A stretch of 64,000 nt of DNA from Candidatus Enterococcus ferrettii (GCF_017377655.1 NZ_JAFREL010000026.1:1-64000); one strand, 5' to 3'; positions 50,050 through 62,621 are shown, numbered from the stretch's first letter. Notes: a model not told the origin generated them from the letters alone. Program-made: numbers and translations.

Positions 50050-52137
50050 ATGCCAAGAGAATTTTCTCTAGACAACACTCGTAACATTGGTATCATGGCC
50101 CACATCGATGCTGGTAAAACGACTGCAACTGAACGTATCTTGTATTACACTGGTAGAATCCACAAGATTGGTGAAACTCATGAAGGAGCTTCACAAATGG
50201 ACTGGATGGAACAGGAACAAGAACGTGGGATTACCATCACTTCAGCTGCGACAACCGCTGCATGGAAAGGTCATCGTATCAATATCATTGACACACCAGG
50301 ACACGTGGACTTCACTGTAGAAGTTGAACGTTCATTGCGTGTACTAGATGGTGCTGTAACCGTACTGGATGCTCAATCTGGGGTTGAACCTCAAACTGAA
50401 ACCGTATGGCGTCAAGCAACAACTTATGGTGTGCCACGTATCGTATTTGCTAATAAAATGGATAAAATCGGTGCAGACTTCTTATACTCTGTAGAAACTT
50501 TGCATGACCGTTTGAACGCAAATGCTCACCCAATCCAATTACCAATTGGTGCGGAAGACGATTTCACAGGCATCATCGACCTTGTGAAGATGAAAGCTGA
50601 AATGTACACAAATGACTTGGGTACTGAAATTGAAGAAACTGACATTCCTGCAGACTACTTAGAGCTTGCTGAAGAATGGCGTGAAAAATTGGTTGAAGCT
50701 GTTGCTGAAACTGATGAAGATTTAACAATGAAATATCTTGAAGGCGAAGAAATTACTGAAAAAGAATTGAAAGAAGGAATTCGTAAAGCAACAGTTAACG
50801 TTGAATTCTACCCAGTTCTTTGTGGTTCAGCCTTCAAAAACAAAGGGGTTCAATTATTATTGGATGCCGTTCTAGATTACTTGCCTTCACCATTGGATAT
50901 TCCAGCAATTAAAGGGATTAATCCTAAGACTGAAGAAGAAGAAGAACGTCCAGCTAATGATGATGCTCCATTTGCTGCTTTAGCATTTAAAGTAATGACA
51001 GATCCATTCGTTGGTCGTCTAACTTTCTTCCGTGTGTACTCTGGTGTCTTACAATCAGGTTCATACGTACAAAACGCAACTAAAGGCAAACGTGAACGTG
51101 TTGGTCGTATCTTACAGATGCATGCTAACTCACGTTCTGAAATCTCTGAAGTTTATGCTGGAGATATCGCTGCTGCAGTTGGTTTGAAAGATACAACTAC
51201 CGGGGATACATTGTGTGCTGAAAAATCACCAGTTATCCTTGAGTCAATGGAATTCCCAGAACCAGTTATCCAAGTTGCTATTGAGCCTAAATCAAAAGCT
51301 GACCAAGATAAAATGGGCGTTGCCTTGCAAAAACTATCTGAAGAAGATCCTACCTTCCGCGCTGAAACAAACGTTGAAACTGGCGAAACAATCATTGCTG
51401 GTATGGGTGAACTTCACTTAGATATTATCGTTGACCGCATGCGTCGCGAATTCAAAGTTGAAGCAAACGTTGGAGCTCCTCAAGTATCTTATCGTGAAAC
51501 CTTCCGTCAAGGTACGCAAGCAGAAGGTAAGTTCGTACGTCAGTCTGGTGGTAAAGGTCAATACGGTCACGTATGGATCGAATTCGAACCAAACGAAGAA
51601 GGCGGCGGCTTTGAATTTGAAAATGCAATCGTCGGTGGGGTTGTCCCTCGTGAATACATTCCGGCTGTTGAAGCAGGTTTGAAAGCATCAATGGACAACG
51701 GTGTATTAGCTGGTTACCCTATGGTTGACATTAAAGCAAAACTTTACGATGGATCTTACCATGATGTCGATTCAAACGAAACAGCCTTCCGTGTTGCCGC
51801 TTCAATGGCATTACGTGCTGCTGCTAAGAAAGCTGATCCAGCTATTCTTGAACCGATTATGGCAATTGAAGTTGTTATCCCAGAAGATTACTTAGGTGAT
51901 ATTATGGGTCACGTGACTGCTCGTCGTGGTCGCGTAGAAGGAATGGATGCTCGTGCCGGCGGCTTACAAGTTGTTCGTGCAATGGTTCCATTGGCTGAAA
52001 TGTTTGGTTATGCAACTACTCTACGTTCAGCTACACAAGGTCGTGGTGTCTTCACTATGACATTTGACCATTACGAAGCTGTTCCAAAGGCAGTTCAAGA
52101 AGAAATTATTAAGAAAAATGGCGGAAAATCTGAGTAA
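50050..52137 (+). CDS. fusA: Elongation factor G
   Basis: 695 residues. GTPase motifs [17 protein letters not shown] and NKMDKIGAD, then domains II-V, ending with the domain V region [20 protein letters not shown]. It drives ribosomal translocation. GAGAGGAG precedes the ATG. It lies 80 bases after rpsG in the str operon. Confidence 0.98.
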   Translation: MPREFSLDNTRNIGIMAHIDAGKTTATERILYYTGRIHKIGETHEGASQMDWMEQEQERGITITSAATTAAWKGHRINIIDTPGHVDFTVEVERSLRVLDGAVTVLDAQSGVEPQTETVWRQATTYGVPRIVFANKMDKIGADFLYSVETLHDRLNANAHPIQLPIGAEDDFTGIIDLVKMKAEMYTNDLGTEIEETDIPADYLELAEEWREKLVEAVAETDEDLTMKYLEGEEITEKELKEGIRKATVNVEFYPVLCGSAFKNKGVQLLLDAVLDYLPSPLDIPAIKGINPKTEEEEERPANDDAPFAALAFKVMTDPFVGRLTFFRVYSGVLQSGSYVQNATKGKRERVGRILQMHANSRSEISEVYAGDIAAAVGLKDTTTGDTLCAEKSPVILESMEFPEPVIQVAIEPKSKADQDKMGVALQKLSEEDPTFRAETNVETGETIIAGMGELHLDIIVDRMRREFKVEANVGAPQVSYRETFRQGTQAEGKFVRQSGGKGQYGHVWIEFEPNEEGGGFEFENAIVGGVVPREYIPAVEAGLKASMDNGVLAGYPMVDIKAKLYDGSYHDVDSNETAFRVAASMALRAAAKKADPAILEPIMAIEVVIPEDYLGDIMGHVTARRGRVEGMDARAGGLQVVRAMVPLAEMFGYATTLRSATQGRGVFTMTFDHYEAVPKAVQEEIIKKNGGKSE

Positions 52138-52220
52138 TCTAAAAAAACTTGGATAAATTCTAACTGTTTTTCCAAAAGACCTGTATTTTTGTGAACAATT
52201 CAGATAAAATGATATCGATG

Positions 52221-52257
52221 ATATGGGCTCGCGATGCAAAAACATCGCGGACCTATC
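52221..52257 (+). promoter_or_regulatory. GC-rich hairpin in the tuf 5' region
   Basis: CGCGATG and CATCGCG pair around CAAAAA, extended by ATGGG/CCTAT. There is no U-tract. It lies ~40 bases before tuf and may stabilise or process the fusA-tuf RNA. Confidence 0.5.
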
Positions 52258-52295
52258 AGATAAAAAACAAACTCATTTAGGAGGAACATATTTAA

Positions 52296-53483
52296 ATGGC
52301 TAAAGAAAAATTTGACCGTTCAAAACCCCATGTTAACATTGGTACTATCGGACACGTTGACCATGGTAAAACTACTTTAACTGCTGCAATTACAACTGTA
52401 CTTGCTAAACAAGGCGGCGCGACTGCTATGGATTACGCACAAATTGATGGTGCTCCAGAAGAACGCGAACGCGGAATCACAATCAACACTGCTCACGTTG
52501 AGTATGAAACAGAAAACCGTCATTATGCTCACGTTGACTGCCCAGGACACGCGGACTACGTTAAAAACATGATTACTGGTGCTGCACAAATGGACGGAGC
52601 TATCTTAGTAGTTTCTGCTGCTGATGGCCCAATGCCTCAAACTCGTGAACACATTCTATTGTCTCGCCAAGTTGGCGTACCTTACATCGTTGTTTTCTTA
52701 AACAAAGTTGATATGGTTGATGACGAAGAATTGTTAGAATTAGTTGAAATGGAAGTTCGTGACCTATTAACAGAATACGACTTCCCAGGTGACGACACTC
52801 CAGTTATCGCTGGTTCTGCTTTGAAAGCTTTGGAAGGCGACGCTGCTTACGAAGAAAAAATCATTGAATTGATGGCAGAAGTTGATGCTTATATCCCAAC
52901 TCCAGAACGCGACACTGAAAAACCATTCATGATGCCAGTCGAAGATGTATTCTCTATCACTGGTCGTGGTACAGTTGCTACTGGACGTGTTGAACGTGGA
53001 CAAGTACGCGTTGGTGACGAAATTGAAATCGTAGGTATCGCTGAAGAAACTGCGAAAACAACTGTTACTGGTGTTGAAATGTTCCGTAAATTGTTAGACT
53101 ACGCTGAAGCAGGCGACAACATTGGCGCTTTGTTGCGTGGTGTTGCACGTGAAGATATCCAACGTGGACAAGTATTATCTAAACCAGGTACTATCACTCC
53201 ACATACAAAATTCTCTGCTGAAGTTTACGTTTTATCTAAAGAAGAAGGCGGACGTCATACACCATTCTTCACTAACTACCGTCCTCAGTTCTACTTCCGT
53301 ACAACTGACGTAACTGGTGTAGTTGAATTACCAGAAGGAACTGAAATGGTTATGCCTGGTGACAACGTAGCAATGGAAGTGGAATTAATCCACCCAATCG
53401 CTATCGAAAACGGTACTAAATTCTCAATCCGCGAAGGCGGACGTACAGTTGGTGCTGGTGTCGTTTCAACTATCAACGCTTAA
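52296..53483 (+). CDS. tuf: Elongation factor Tu
   Basis: 395 residues. [21 protein letters not shown] and NKVDMVDD are the GTP-binding motifs; domains II and III follow. It delivers aminoacyl-tRNA to the ribosome. AGGAGG precedes ATG 52296. A 158-base gap with a hairpin separates it from fusA, and a strong terminator follows. Confidence 0.98.
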   Translation: MAKEKFDRSKPHVNIGTIGHVDHGKTTLTAAITTVLAKQGGATAMDYAQIDGAPEERERGITINTAHVEYETENRHYAHVDCPGHADYVKNMITGAAQMDGAILVVSAADGPMPQTREHILLSRQVGVPYIVVFLNKVDMVDDEELLELVEMEVRDLLTEYDFPGDDTPVIAGSALKALEGDAAYEEKIIELMAEVDAYIPTPERDTEKPFMMPVEDVFSITGRGTVATGRVERGQVRVGDEIEIVGIAEETAKTTVTGVEMFRKLLDYAEAGDNIGALLRGVAREDIQRGQVLSKPGTITPHTKFSAEVYVLSKEEGGRHTPFFTNYRPQFYFRTTDVTGVVELPEGTEMVMPGDNVAMEVELIHPIAIENGTKFSIREGGRTVGAGVVSTINA

Positions 53484-53532
53484 TTTGAATTAAGACAACT
53501 TTTATAAATTAGTTTTACCCATACTCGGACGT

Positions 53533-53561
53533 AAAGAGTCGCTTACTGCGGCTCTTTTTTT
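53533..53561 (+). terminator. Terminator after tuf
   Basis: AGAGTCGC and GCGGCTCT (one G-U pair) form a stem followed by a run of seven T. Confidence 0.88.
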
Positions 53562-53699
53562 GTTCTGTAGCTTAACTATAAGTAAACAGAAAACCGTGTT
53601 TCTTCTATTATATAGTCGAGAACTAAAAAGAGGGATTCTCATAATCCAGAAAAATTTCAGAAAATCAGCGAAATAATACGATCTTTATTGAGAAAATCC

Positions 53700-53728
53700 T
53701 TGCAATGACTACTCTGATGTAATATAAT
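53700..53728 (+). promoter_or_regulatory. Promoter of the S10-spc operon
   Basis: TTGCAA (53700-53705), a 17-base spacer and consensus TATAAT (53723-53728). Confidence 0.85.
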
Positions 53729-53734
53729 CATAAA

Positions 53735-53899
53735 GGTGCTGTTTACAGAAGTGTAAACGTACTGGGGGGTTCCTAATAGAATCCACCGGCTTTGAAACGA
53801 GAGGTTGCGACACGCCCGGACGCTTTGCCACGAACGAGCGTGACGGAAAATTTTCGTGGAGCTATGTCTACTTTTAAAATAGGCGAAGGAGGGAACAAG
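53735..53899 (+). promoter_or_regulatory. S10 operon leader, structured
   Basis: The ~165-base leader contains the hairpin GTTTACA-GAAG-TGTAAAC and a longer stem CCACGAA/TTCGTGG enclosing further pairing. L4 or S10 autoregulation through such leaders is known in bacteria; which protein binds here is not shown. The gap 53562-53699 shows no gene. Confidence 0.5.
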
Positions 53900-54208
53900 A
53901 TGGCAAAACAAAAAATTCGTATCCGTTTAAAAGCGTATGAACATGGTATTTTAGATCAATCAGCGGATAAAATCGTAGAAACTGCAAAAAGAACTGGAGC
54001 TGGCGTATCTGGTCCAATTCCATTACCAACTGAACGCAGTCTTTACACTGTAATCCGCGCGACTCATAAATACAAAGATTCACGCGAACAATTCGAAATG
54101 CGTACACACAAACGTCTAATCGACATTGTGAACCCAACACCAAAAACAGTTGATGCTTTAATGAAGCTAGACTTACCAAGCGGTGTAAATATTGAAATCA
54201 AACTATAA
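53900..54208 (+). CDS. rpsJ: 30S ribosomal protein S10
   Basis: 102 residues. [20 protein letters not shown] and the [20 protein letters not shown] loop identify S10, which also acts in antitermination as NusE. GAAGGAGG precedes ATG 53900; an open frame upstream overlaps the leader and is not used. First gene of the S10 operon. Confidence 0.98.
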   Translation: MAKQKIRIRLKAYEHGILDQSADKIVETAKRTGAGVSGPIPLPTERSLYTVIRATHKYKDSREQFEMRTHKRLIDIVNPTPKTVDALMKLDLPSGVNIEIKL

Positions 54209-54229
54209 TAAGAAGATGGAGGTGTAATC

Positions 54230-54859
54230 ATGACCAAAGGAATCTTAGGGAAAAAAGTGGGAATGACTCAAATCTTCACAGAGTCTGGTGAATTAATTCC
54301 AGTTACTGTTATCGAAGCTACTCCAAACGTTGTTTTACAAGTGAAAACAGTGAAAAATGATGGTTACGAAGCAGTTCAATTAGGTTACCAAGATATGCGT
54401 GAAGTTTTGTCTAACAAACCTGCGAAAGGTCATGTTGCAAAAACAAACACGGCTCCTAAGCGCTTCATTCGAGAATTCAAAGATGTTGAGCTAGGAGACT
54501 ATGAAGTAGGACAAGAAGTGAAAGTTGATACTTTCCAAGCTGGAGACATCATTGATGTAACCGGAACGACTAAAGGTAAAGGATTCCAAGGCGTTATCAA
54601 ACGTCACGGACAAAGCCGCGGCCCAATGGCTCACGGATCTCGCTACCACCGTCGTCCTGGATCTATGGGTCCTGTTGCACCGAACCGTGTATTTAAAAAT
54701 AAAAAATTAGCTGGCCGTATGGGTGGCAACCGCGTAACAATTCAAAACCTTGAAGTTGTACGTGTTGACGTTGACCGCAACGTTATCTTAGTTAAAGGAA
54801 ATGTTCCTGGAGCTAAAAAATCATTGATTACTATTAAATCTGCTGTGAAAGCAAAATAA
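54230..54859 (+). CDS. rplC: 50S ribosomal protein L3
   Basis: 209 residues. [14 protein letters not shown] near the N-terminus and [13 protein letters not shown] near the peptidyl transferase centre loop. An early assembly protein of the large subunit. GGAGGTG precedes the ATG; 21 bases after rpsJ. Confidence 0.98.
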   Translation: MTKGILGKKVGMTQIFTESGELIPVTVIEATPNVVLQVKTVKNDGYEAVQLGYQDMREVLSNKPAKGHVAKTNTAPKRFIREFKDVELGDYEVGQEVKVDTFQAGDIIDVTGTTKGKGFQGVIKRHGQSRGPMAHGSRYHRRPGSMGPVAPNRVFKNKKLAGRMGGNRVTIQNLEVVRVDVDRNVILVKGNVPGAKKSLITIKSAVKAK

Positions 54860-54887
54860 TCGATTAGAGGAAAGGAGGAACTAAGGA

Positions 54888-55511
54888 ATGCCGAATGTAG
54901 CATTATTCAAACAAGATGGAACTCAAAATGGTGAAATTACTTTAAACGAAGGAATCTTCGGAATCGAACCAAATGAAAGTGTTGTGTTTGATGCAATCAT
55001 CATGCAACGCGCTTCATTAAGACAAGGAACACACGCTGTGAAAAATCGTAGCGCAGTTCGTGGCGGTGGCCGCAAACCATGGCGTCAAAAGGGAACAGGT
55101 CGTGCCCGTCAAGGTTCAATCCGTTCACCACAATGGCGTGGAGGTGGCGTTGTTTTCGGACCTACACCACGTTCATACAGCTACAAACTTCCTAAAAAAG
55201 TTCGTCGCTTAGCAATCAAATCTGTGTTGTCAGAAAAAGTTGCTGGAAATAACTTGGTTGCAGTTGAAGCGCTAAGCTTTGATGCACCAAAAACAAAAGA
55301 ATTCAAACAAGTTTTAGCTAACTTGTCGATTGACTCAAAAGTATTGGTTGTCTTAGAAGCAGATAACGAAGCTGCGGCTCTTTCAGCTCGCAACTTACCA
55401 AATGTTACTGTTACTACTTCATCAAATGTTACTGTACTTGATGTAGTCGCTAATGAAAAAATCTTAGCAACGCAAACTGCTCTTAACCAAATTGAGGAGG
55501 TGCTTGCATAA
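54888..55511 (+). CDS. rplD: 50S ribosomal protein L4
   Basis: 207 residues. The extended loop [19 protein letters not shown] lines the exit tunnel. L4 is often the autogenous repressor of S10 operons. AAAGGAGG precedes the ATG; its stop overlaps rplW by one base (TAATG). Confidence 0.98.
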   Translation: MPNVALFKQDGTQNGEITLNEGIFGIEPNESVVFDAIIMQRASLRQGTHAVKNRSAVRGGGRKPWRQKGTGRARQGSIRSPQWRGGGVVFGPTPRSYSYKLPKKVRRLAIKSVLSEKVAGNNLVAVEALSFDAPKTKEFKQVLANLSIDSKVLVVLEADNEAAALSARNLPNVTVTTSSNVTVLDVVANEKILATQTALNQIEEVLA

Positions 55512-55801
55512 TGGAATTACTAGACGTAATTAAACGCCCAGTGATCACTGAAAAAGCCATGTTAGACATGGACGAAAAGAAATACACTTTCGAAGTGGAC
55601 ACTCGCGCGAACAAAACTTTAGTTAAACAAGCTGTTGAAGCTGCGTTTGACGTTAAAGTAAAAAACGTAAACATTCTAAATGCTAAACCAAAAGCGAAAC
55701 GTATGGGTAAATACACTGGTTTCACTAAAAAACGTCGTAAAGCAATCGTGACGTTAACAGAAGATTCAAAAGAAATCCAAATTTTCGACGCTGCTGAGTA
55801 A
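55511..55801 (+). CDS. rplW: 50S ribosomal protein L23
   Basis: 96 residues. [12 protein letters not shown] and [20 protein letters not shown] are typical. It lies at the tunnel exit and docks SRP and trigger factor. GAGGTG inside rplD precedes the ATG. Confidence 0.97.
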   Translation: MELLDVIKRPVITEKAMLDMDEKKYTFEVDTRANKTLVKQAVEAAFDVKVKNVNILNAKPKAKRMGKYTGFTKKRRKAIVTLTEDSKEIQIFDAAE

Positions 55802-55839
55802 GCACAAGAAATAGCGATTAATATAGGAGGGAAACAGAC

Positions 55840-56673
55840 TTGGCGATTAAAAAGTACAAACCTACCACAAATGGCCGTCGTAACATGACAAGTTCTGACT
55901 TTGCTGAGATTACAACTAGCACACCAGAAAAAACTTTGTTAGAGCCATTAAAAAACCATGCCGGTCGTAACAACAACGGTCGTATTACTGTACGTCATCA
56001 AGGTGGCGGACATAAACGTCAATACCGTGTAATCGACTTTAAACGTAATAAAGATGATGTAGTTGCAACAGTTCAAACGATCGAATACGATCCAAACCGT
56101 TCAGCGAACATCGCATTAGTTCACTATTCAGACGGAGTGAAAGCTTACATCTTAGCACCTAAAGGCTTGGAAGTTGGCATGACTATCGTTTCTGGACCAA
56201 ATGCCGATATCAAAATCGGAAATACTTTACCTCTAGAAAACATTCCAGTAGGTACTGTGGTTCATAACATTGAAATGAAACCTGGCAAAGGCGGACAATT
56301 GATTCGTTCAGCTGGTACTAGTGCTCAAGTACTTGGTAAAGAAGGAAAATACGTATTAGTTCGTTTAAACTCAGGCGAAGTTCGTATGATCTTAGCTGCT
56401 TGTCGCGCAACAATCGGTTCTGTTGGGAACGAACAACATGAATTGATTAATATTGGTAAAGCTGGCCGCTCTCGTTGGATGCGTAAACGCCCAACTGTAC
56501 GTGGTAGCGTAATGAACCCTAACGATCACCCACACGGTGGTGGTGAAGGTAAAGCTCCTATTGGACGTAAAGCTCCAGTATCTCCATGGGGACAACCTGC
56601 ATTGGGTTACAAAACTCGTAACAAGAAAGCTGCATCAGACAAACTTATCGTACGTCGTCGTAAGAATAAATAG
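55840..56673 (+). CDS. rplB: 50S ribosomal protein L2
   Basis: 277 residues. [35 protein letters not shown] and the C-terminal [18 protein letters not shown] close to the peptidyl transferase centre. Starts with TTG 55840 after GGAGGG. Confidence 0.98.
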   Translation: MAIKKYKPTTNGRRNMTSSDFAEITTSTPEKTLLEPLKNHAGRNNNGRITVRHQGGGHKRQYRVIDFKRNKDDVVATVQTIEYDPNRSANIALVHYSDGVKAYILAPKGLEVGMTIVSGPNADIKIGNTLPLENIPVGTVVHNIEMKPGKGGQLIRSAGTSAQVLGKEGKYVLVRLNSGEVRMILAACRATIGSVGNEQHELINIGKAGRSRWMRKRPTVRGSVMNPNDHPHGGGEGKAPIGRKAPVSPWGQPALGYKTRNKKAASDKLIVRRRKNK

Positions 56674-56715
56674 AATCATTGACCATGTGTCGCACATTTT
56701 GAGAGGAGGTACACC

Positions 56716-56994
56716 ATGGGTCGTAGTTTGAAAAAAGGACCTTTCGCTGATGATCATTTAATGAAGAAGGTCGAAGCACAACAAGGCGCTGAAAAGAAAA
56801 AAGTCATTAAAACTTGGTCTCGTCGCTCAACAATTTTTCCTAATTTTGTAGGATTCACAATTGCTGTTTATGACGGACGTAAACATGTACCAGTTTACAT
56901 CCAAGAAGATATGGTAGGACATAAATTAGGTGAATTTGCACCAACAAGAACTTATCGTGGCCACGCAGCCGATGATAAGAAAACAAGACGTTAA
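56716..56994 (+). CDS. rpsS: 30S ribosomal protein S19
   Basis: 92 residues. [15 protein letters not shown] and [16 protein letters not shown] identify S19, which pairs with S13 in the head. GAGAGGAGG precedes the ATG. Confidence 0.97.
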   Translation: MGRSLKKGPFADDHLMKKVEAQQGAEKKKVIKTWSRRSTIFPNFVGFTIAVYDGRKHVPVYIQEDMVGHKLGEFAPTRTYRGHAADDKKTRR

Positions 56995-57015
56995 TTTTGA
57001 GGGGAGGATATCATC

Positions 57016-57366
57016 ATGGCAGAACAACAAATCACATCAGCTAAAGCAACTGCAAGAACAGTTCGCACGTCTCCTCGTAAAGCGCGTTTAGTAATCGATC
57101 TTATTAGAGGAAAAAGCGTAGCAGAAGCGATTTCGATCTTAAAGTTCACACCAAATAAATCTGCTGGATTAATTGAAAAAGTATTAATGTCAGCAGTTGC
57201 TAACGCAGAAAACAACTTTGACTTAGATGTTGAGGAATTGGTTGTCTCTGAAGCTTTTGTTAACGAAGGACCTACAATGAAACGTTTCCGTCCACGTGCT
57301 AAAGGATCAGCTTCACCAATCAATAAACGTACAAGTCACATCACCGTAGTGGTATCAGAAAAATAA
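57016..57366 (+). CDS. rplV: 50S ribosomal protein L22
   Basis: 116 residues. [20 protein letters not shown] and the C-terminal hairpin [21 protein letters not shown] that reaches into the exit tunnel. GGGGAGG precedes the ATG. Confidence 0.97.
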   Translation: MAEQQITSAKATARTVRTSPRKARLVIDLIRGKSVAEAISILKFTPNKSAGLIEKVLMSAVANAENNFDLDVEELVVSEAFVNEGPTMKRFRPRAKGSASPINKRTSHITVVVSEK

Positions 57367-57379
57367 GGAGGGATAATCA

Positions 57380-58036
57380 GTGGGACAAAAAGTAAATCCT
57401 ATTGGAATGCGTGTAGGCATCATCCGTGATTGGGATGCTAAATGGTATGCCGAAAAAGAGTATGCTGAGTTTCTACACGAAGATTTGAGAATCCGTAAGT
57501 TCATCGCAACTAAACTTGCTGATGCCGCTGTGTCAACAGTTGAAATCGAACGCGCTGCAAACCGTGTGAACATTTCAATCCACACAGCTAAGCCTGGTAT
57601 GGTTATCGGTAAAGGCGGTTCTGAAGTCGAAAGCCTAAGAAAAGAATTAAATAAATTAACTGGTAAACGAGTTCACATTAATATCGTTGAAATCAAAAAA
57701 CCAGATTTAGATGCAAAATTAGTCGGAGAAGGTATTGCACGTCAATTAGAAAACCGTGTTGCTTTCCGTCGCGCACAAAAACAAGCCATCCAACGTACTA
57801 TGCGTTCTGGCGCTAAAGGAATCAAAACTCAAGTATCTGGTCGTCTAAACGGGGCAGACATCGCTCGTTCAGAAGGATACTCTGAAGGAACAGTTCCTCT
57901 TCATACATTGCGTGCCGATATCGACTACGCTTGGGAAGAAGCAAACACAACATACGGAAAACTAGGAGTTAAAGTGTGGATTTATCGTGGAGAAGTTCTT
58001 CCAACTAAAAAAAACACTAAGAAAGGAGGGAAATAA
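57380..58036 (+). CDS. rpsC: 30S ribosomal protein S3
   Basis: 218 residues. [19 protein letters not shown], a KH domain with PGMVIGKGG and the C-terminal [13 protein letters not shown]. It helps unwind mRNA at the entry channel. GTG start at 57380 after GGAGGG. Confidence 0.98.
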   Translation: MGQKVNPIGMRVGIIRDWDAKWYAEKEYAEFLHEDLRIRKFIATKLADAAVSTVEIERAANRVNISIHTAKPGMVIGKGGSEVESLRKELNKLTGKRVHINIVEIKKPDLDAKLVGEGIARQLENRVAFRRAQKQAIQRTMRSGAKGIKTQVSGRLNGADIARSEGYSEGTVPLHTLRADIDYAWEEANTTYGKLGVKVWIYRGEVLPTKKNTKKGGK

Positions 58037-58038
58037 TC

Positions 58039-58473
58039 ATGTTAGTACCAAAACGTGTGAAACACCGTCGTGAGTTCCGTGGAAAAATGCGCGGAGAAGC
58101 AAAGGGCGGTAAAGAAGTAGCATTTGGTGAATATGGTTTACAGGCTGTAGAATCTCACTGGATCACAAACCGTCAAATCGAAGCAGCGCGTATTGCGATG
58201 ACTCGTTATATGAAACGTGGTGGGAAAGTATGGATTAAAATTTTCCCTCATAAATCTTATACTGCCAAAGCTATCGGGGTACGTATGGGATCTGGTAAAG
58301 GTGCTCCTGAAGGCTGGGTTTCACCAGTTAAACGCGGCAAGATCATGTTTGAAGTTGCCGGTGTTCCTGAAGAAGTTGCACGCGAAGCATTACGTCTTGC
58401 TTCTCACAAATTACCAGTGAAAACTAAGATCGTTAAACGTGAGGAAATGGGTGGTGAATCGAATGAAGGTTAA
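58039..58473 (+). CDS. rplP: 50S ribosomal protein L16
   Basis: 144 residues. [19 protein letters not shown] and KPVTKKPAE-type C-terminal region [13 protein letters not shown]. It contacts the A-site tRNA elbow. AAAGGAGG at the end of rpsC precedes the ATG. It overlaps rpmC by 11 bases. Confidence 0.98.
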   Translation: MLVPKRVKHRREFRGKMRGEAKGGKEVAFGEYGLQAVESHWITNRQIEAARIAMTRYMKRGGKVWIKIFPHKSYTAKAIGVRMGSGKGAPEGWVSPVKRGKIMFEVAGVPEEVAREALRLASHKLPVKTKIVKREEMGGESNEG

Positions 58474-58654
58474 AGAAATCAGAGAGTTAACCACTACCGA
58501 AATGCTTGATCAAGAAAAACAATTAAAAGAAGAATTGTTCAATCTTAGATTCCAACTAGCAACAGGTCAATTAGAAAACACTGCACGTATTAAAGAAGTA
58601 CGTAAATCGATTGCACGCATTAAAACGGTATTGCGTGAACAAACTGTAAAATAG
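58463..58654 (+). CDS. rpmC: 50S ribosomal protein L29
   Basis: 63 residues, [14 protein letters not shown] onward with [20 protein letters not shown] and RIKTVLRE. A two-helix protein near the tunnel exit. ATG 58463 lies inside the end of rplP; the frame is open upstream, but this start gives the usual length. Confidence 0.96.
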   Translation: MKVKEIRELTTTEMLDQEKQLKEELFNLRFQLATGQLENTARIKEVRKSIARIKTVLREQTVK

Positions 58655-58675
58655 TGGAAGGAGGCCATTTCAGGT

Positions 58676-58939
58676 ATGTCTGAAAGAAATCAACGTAAAG
58701 TTTACCAAGGTCGCGTGGTATCTGACAAAATGGACAAGACAATTACGGTTGTCGTTGAAACCAAAAAGAACCACCCTATCTATGGCAAACGTATGAAATA
58801 TTCTAAAAAATATAAAGCTCATGATGAAAACAATGAAGCAAAGATTGGCGATATCGTGAGAATTATGGAAACTCGTCCATTATCAGCTACTAAACGTTTC
58901 CGTTTATTAGAAATCGTTGAAAAAGCAGTGATTATCTAA
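58676..58939 (+). CDS. rpsQ: 30S ribosomal protein S17
   Basis: 87 residues. [17 protein letters not shown] and the [12 protein letters not shown] loop identify S17, an early-assembly OB-fold protein. GAAGGAGG precedes the ATG. Confidence 0.97.
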   Translation: MSERNQRKVYQGRVVSDKMDKTITVVVETKKNHPIYGKRMKYSKKYKAHDENNEAKIGDIVRIMETRPLSATKRFRLLEIVEKAVII

Positions 58940-58966
58940 TCACACGAGCTTTCCTAATAAGACTAA

Positions 58967-59383
<417 letters not shown>

Positions 59384-59419
59384 TCGGAAAGTTCCAACCA
59401 AAGGAGGTGCGCAACAGTA

Positions 59420-59731
59420 ATGTTCGTTAAAAAAGGCGATAAAGTAAAAGTTATCTCTGGTAAAGATAAGAATAAAGAAGGCGTAATTCTAGAAGTCCTT
59501 CCTAAAAAAGATAAAGTCGTTGTTGAAGGCGTCAATGTCGTTAAAAAACACCAAAAACCTTCTCAGACTTCCCCTCAAGGCGGAATTCTGGAGGTAGAAG
59601 CGCCGATTCATGCTTCAAATGTGATGGTTATTGATCCTTCAAACGGAGAAGCTACACGTGTTGGCTACAAAGTAGTTGACGGTAAAAAAGTCCGTGTTTC
59701 TAAGAAAACCGGCGAAGTTTTAGATAAATAA
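59420..59731 (+). CDS. rplX: 50S ribosomal protein L24
   Basis: 103 residues. A KOW motif ([20 protein letters not shown]) and [12 protein letters not shown]. It initiates large-subunit assembly. AAAGGAGGTG precedes the ATG. Confidence 0.97.
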   Translation: MFVKKGDKVKVISGKDKNKEGVILEVLPKKDKVVVEGVNVVKKHQKPSQTSPQGGILEVEAPIHASNVMVIDPSNGEATRVGYKVVDGKKVRVSKKTGEVLDK

Positions 59732-59756
59732 TTACAGGAAAGGAGGATCTTATTAG

Positions 59757-60296
59757 ATGAACCGCCTAAGAGAAAAATACTTAAATGAAGTAACCCCATC
59801 ATTGATGGAAAAATTTAACTATAGTTCAATCATGGAAGTACCTAAAGTTGACAAGATCGTCATCAACATGGGTGTTGGTGATGCGGTATCAAACGCAAAG
59901 AACTTGGATAAAGCAGTTGAAGAATTGGCATTGATTTCTGGTCAAAAACCAATCATCACTAAAGCTAAAAAATCAATCGCTGGATTCCGTTTGCGTGAAG
60001 GCATGCCGATTGGTGCGAAAGTAACACTACGTGGAGAAAGAATGTATGAGTTCTTGGACAAATTAGTGTCTGTATCTCTTCCACGTGTACGTGACTTCCA
60101 CGGTATCAGTAAAAAAGCCTTTGATGGCCGCGGTAACTACACTTTAGGTATCAAAGAACAATTGATCTTCCCTGAAGTTGACTATGATTTAGTTGATAAA
60201 GTACGCGGAATGGACATCGTAGTAGTTACAACAGCTAACTCTGATGAAGAATCACGCGAATTATTAACACAACTTGGAATGCCATTCCAAAAATAA
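59757..60296 (+). CDS. rplE: 50S ribosomal protein L5
   Basis: 179 residues. [40 protein letters not shown] and the 5S rRNA-binding and P-site loop regions. AAAGGAGG precedes the ATG. Confidence 0.98.
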   Translation: MNRLREKYLNEVTPSLMEKFNYSSIMEVPKVDKIVINMGVGDAVSNAKNLDKAVEELALISGQKPIITKAKKSIAGFRLREGMPIGAKVTLRGERMYEFLDKLVSVSLPRVRDFHGISKKAFDGRGNYTLGIKEQLIFPEVDYDLVDKVRGMDIVVVTTANSDEESRELLTQLGMPFQK

Positions 60297-60314
60297 TCAA
60301 GGAGGCGAAAAAAT

Positions 60315-60500
60315 TTGGCTAAAAAATCAATGATTGCTAAAAACAAGCGCCCTGCAAAGTTCTCAACTCAAGAGTATACTCGTTGCGAACGTTGCGGACG
60401 TCCACATTCAGTCTATCGTAAATTTCATCTTTGCCGTATTTGCTTCCGCGAACTTGCCTATAAAGGACAAATTCCCGGCGTGAAGAAAGCTAGCTGGTAA
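60315..60500 (+). CDS. rpsN: 30S ribosomal protein S14, zinc-binding type
   Basis: 61 residues, the short zinc-ribbon form: CERC and CRIC supply four Cys ligands. Firmicutes often keep a second, zinc-free S14 elsewhere for zinc starvation; none is in this window. TTG start at 60315 after AAGGAGG. Confidence 0.96.
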   Translation: MAKKSMIAKNKRPAKFSTQEYTRCERCGRPHSVYRKFHLCRICFRELAYKGQIPGVKKASW

Positions 60501-60533
60501 AATACAACTCGCATAAAGGAGGTAAACAGTTCA

Positions 60534-60932
60534 ATGGTCATGACAGATCCAATTGCAGATTTTCTAACGCGTATTCGTAATGCCAACATGGTAAAACATG
60601 AATCCCTAGAAGTACCTGCATCAAAAATCAAACGTGACATCGCAGAAATCTTAAAACGTGAAGGTTTCATTCGTGATGTTGAATATATCGAAGATGACAA
60701 ACAAGGCATGATCCGTGTTTTCCTTAAATACGGTAAAAATGACGAACGTGTTATCACGAACTTAAAACGTATCTCTAAACCAGGTTTGCGTGCTTACGTC
60801 AAAGCTGACGAAGTGCCAAAAGTATTAAATGGTTTAGGAATCGCAATCATCTCTACTTCTGATGGTGTCGTAACAGACAAAGAAGCTAGAGCTAAAAACG
60901 TCGGCGGAGAAGTATTAGCTTACGTTTGGTAA
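60534..60932 (+). CDS. rpsH: 30S ribosomal protein S8
   Basis: 132 residues. [16 protein letters not shown] at the start and [20 protein letters not shown] near the end. S8 binds the central domain of 16S rRNA. AAAGGAGG precedes the ATG. Confidence 0.98.
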   Translation: MVMTDPIADFLTRIRNANMVKHESLEVPASKIKRDIAEILKREGFIRDVEYIEDDKQGMIRVFLKYGKNDERVITNLKRISKPGLRAYVKADEVPKVLNGLGIAIISTSDGVVTDKEARAKNVGGEVLAYVW

Positions 60933-60963
60933 TTTCAAACAATCCATGAGGAGGTGTCTTTAA

Positions 60964-61500
60964 GTGAGCCGTATTGGTAATAAAATCGTTGTTTTACCTG
61001 CTGGAGTTGAAGTAACTCAAAAAGGTAACGACATTACTGTAAAAGGACCTAAAGGTGAATTAACACGTGCGTTTTCTTCTGATATCAAAATGAATATCGA
61101 AGGCAGCGAAGTGACTTTCACTCGTCCAAATGACAGCAAAGAAATGAGAACAATCCACGGAACTACTCGTGCAAACTTCAATAACATGGTTGTTGGTGTT
61201 TCCGAAGGTTTCCAAAAAGCACTAGAACTAATCGGGGTTGGGTACCGTGCGCAATTACAAGGTTCAAAACTTGTATTAAACGTTGGTTACTCACATCCAG
61301 TTGAAATTGTAGCTCCAGAAGGAATTACAATCGAAGTTCCTGCGAACACACAAGTGGTCGTTAAGGGTTCAAACAAAGAAGTAGTCGGAGAAGTTGCAGC
61401 GAAAATCCGCAGCACTCGTCCTCCAGAACCTTACAAAGGCAAAGGAATTCGCTATGTTGGTGAATACGTACGCCGTAAAGAAGGTAAAACTGGTAAATAG
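60964..61500 (+). CDS. rplF: 50S ribosomal protein L6
   Basis: 178 residues, two similar domains; [16 protein letters not shown] at the start and [20 protein letters not shown] at the end. GTG start at 60964 after GAGGAGGTG. Confidence 0.98.
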   Translation: MSRIGNKIVVLPAGVEVTQKGNDITVKGPKGELTRAFSSDIKMNIEGSEVTFTRPNDSKEMRTIHGTTRANFNNMVVGVSEGFQKALELIGVGYRAQLQGSKLVLNVGYSHPVEIVAPEGITIEVPANTQVVVKGSNKEVVGEVAAKIRSTRPPEPYKGKGIRYVGEYVRRKEGKTGK

Positions 61501-61552
61501 TAGGCTCGACCTACATGCGGCCTAGGCCAGCTTAATTAAAGAGGTGACAATT

Positions 61553-61909
61553 GTGATTACAAAACCAGATAAAAACAAAACACGCCAAAAGCGCCACATG
61601 CGTGTACGTGGTAAAATCTCTGGTACTGCTGAGTGCCCACGCTTGAACGTTTTTCGTTCTAACAAAAACATCTACGCTCAATTAATTGATGACGTAGCGG
61701 GTGTGACGCTAGCAAGTGCCTCTGCCTTGGATAAAGAAATTTCAGGTGGAAACAAAACTGAACAAGCACAAAAAGTCGGTAAATTGATTGCTGAACGTGC
61801 TTCTGAAAAAGGTATTAAAGTAGTAGTCTTTGACCGTGGTGGATACCTTTACCATGGCCGTGTAGCAGCTTTAGCTCAAGCAGCACGCGAAAATGGACTA
61901 GAATTTTAG
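61553..61909 (+). CDS. rplR: 50S ribosomal protein L18
   Basis: 118 residues from GTG 61553 ([19 protein letters not shown]). [14 protein letters not shown] and [16 protein letters not shown] follow. Binds 5S rRNA. AGAGGTG precedes the start. Confidence 0.97.
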   Translation: MITKPDKNKTRQKRHMRVRGKISGTAECPRLNVFRSNKNIYAQLIDDVAGVTLASASALDKEISGGNKTEQAQKVGKLIAERASEKGIKVVVFDRGGYLYHGRVAALAQAARENGLEF

Positions 61910-61929
61910 GAAAAGGAGGAACACCATTA

Positions 61930-62427
61930 ATGGTTTATATCGATCCAAAACATTTGGAATTAGAAGACCGCGTAGTTGCGATTAACCGTGTAACTAAAGT
62001 TGTTAAAGGTGGACGTCGTTTACGTTTCGCAGCATTAGTTGTTGTCGGTGACAAAAACGGACACGTAGGCTTTGGTACCGGTAAAGCACAAGAAGTACCT
62101 GAAGCAATTCGCAAAGCAATTGAAGATGCGAAGAAAAACCTAGTCGAAGTACCAATGGTAGGAACAACTCTTCCTCACGAAGTTATTGGTGTATTTGGCG
62201 GCGGACGTATCTTAATGAAACCTGCTGTAGAAGGTTCTGGGGTTGCTGCTGGTGGACCTGTTCGTGCCGTCTTGGAATTAGCAGGAGTAGCAGATGTTAC
62301 TTCTAAATCACTAGGCTCAAACACACCAATCAACGTTGTTCGCGCAACTGTTGAAGGTTTGAAACAATTAAAACGTGCAGAAGAAGTAGCGCAATTGCGT
62401 GGCATTTCTGTAGAAGACTTAGCATAA
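61930..62427 (+). CDS. rpsE: 30S ribosomal protein S5
   Basis: 165 residues. [20 protein letters not shown] and [18 protein letters not shown]. It sits at the mRNA entry site and affects fidelity. AAAGGAGG precedes the ATG. Confidence 0.98.
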   Translation: MVYIDPKHLELEDRVVAINRVTKVVKGGRRLRFAALVVVGDKNGHVGFGTGKAQEVPEAIRKAIEDAKKNLVEVPMVGTTLPHEVIGVFGGGRILMKPAVEGSGVAAGGPVRAVLELAGVADVTSKSLGSNTPINVVRATVEGLKQLKRAEEVAQLRGISVEDLA

Positions 62428-62441
62428 GGAGGACGAAAATA

Positions 62442-62621
62442 ATGGCTGAATTAAAAATTACTTTAAGACGCAGTGTTATCGGACGTCCTCAAAACCAACG
62501 TGATACAGTGAAAGCTCTAGGCTTGAGAAAGTTGAACAGCACCGTTGTTAAACCTAACAACGAAGCCATCAAAGGGATGGTTAACACTATTTCACATTTA
62601 GTGGACGTAGAAGAAGTCTAG
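62442..62621 (+). CDS. rpmD: 50S ribosomal protein L30
   Basis: 59 residues: [20 protein letters not shown] onward, ending HLVDVEEV. A short protein found in the standard spc position between rpsE and rplO. AAGGAGG precedes ATG 62442. Confidence 0.96.
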   Translation: MAELKITLRRSVIGRPQNQRDTVKALGLRKLNSTVVKPNNEAIKGMVNTISHLVDVEEV

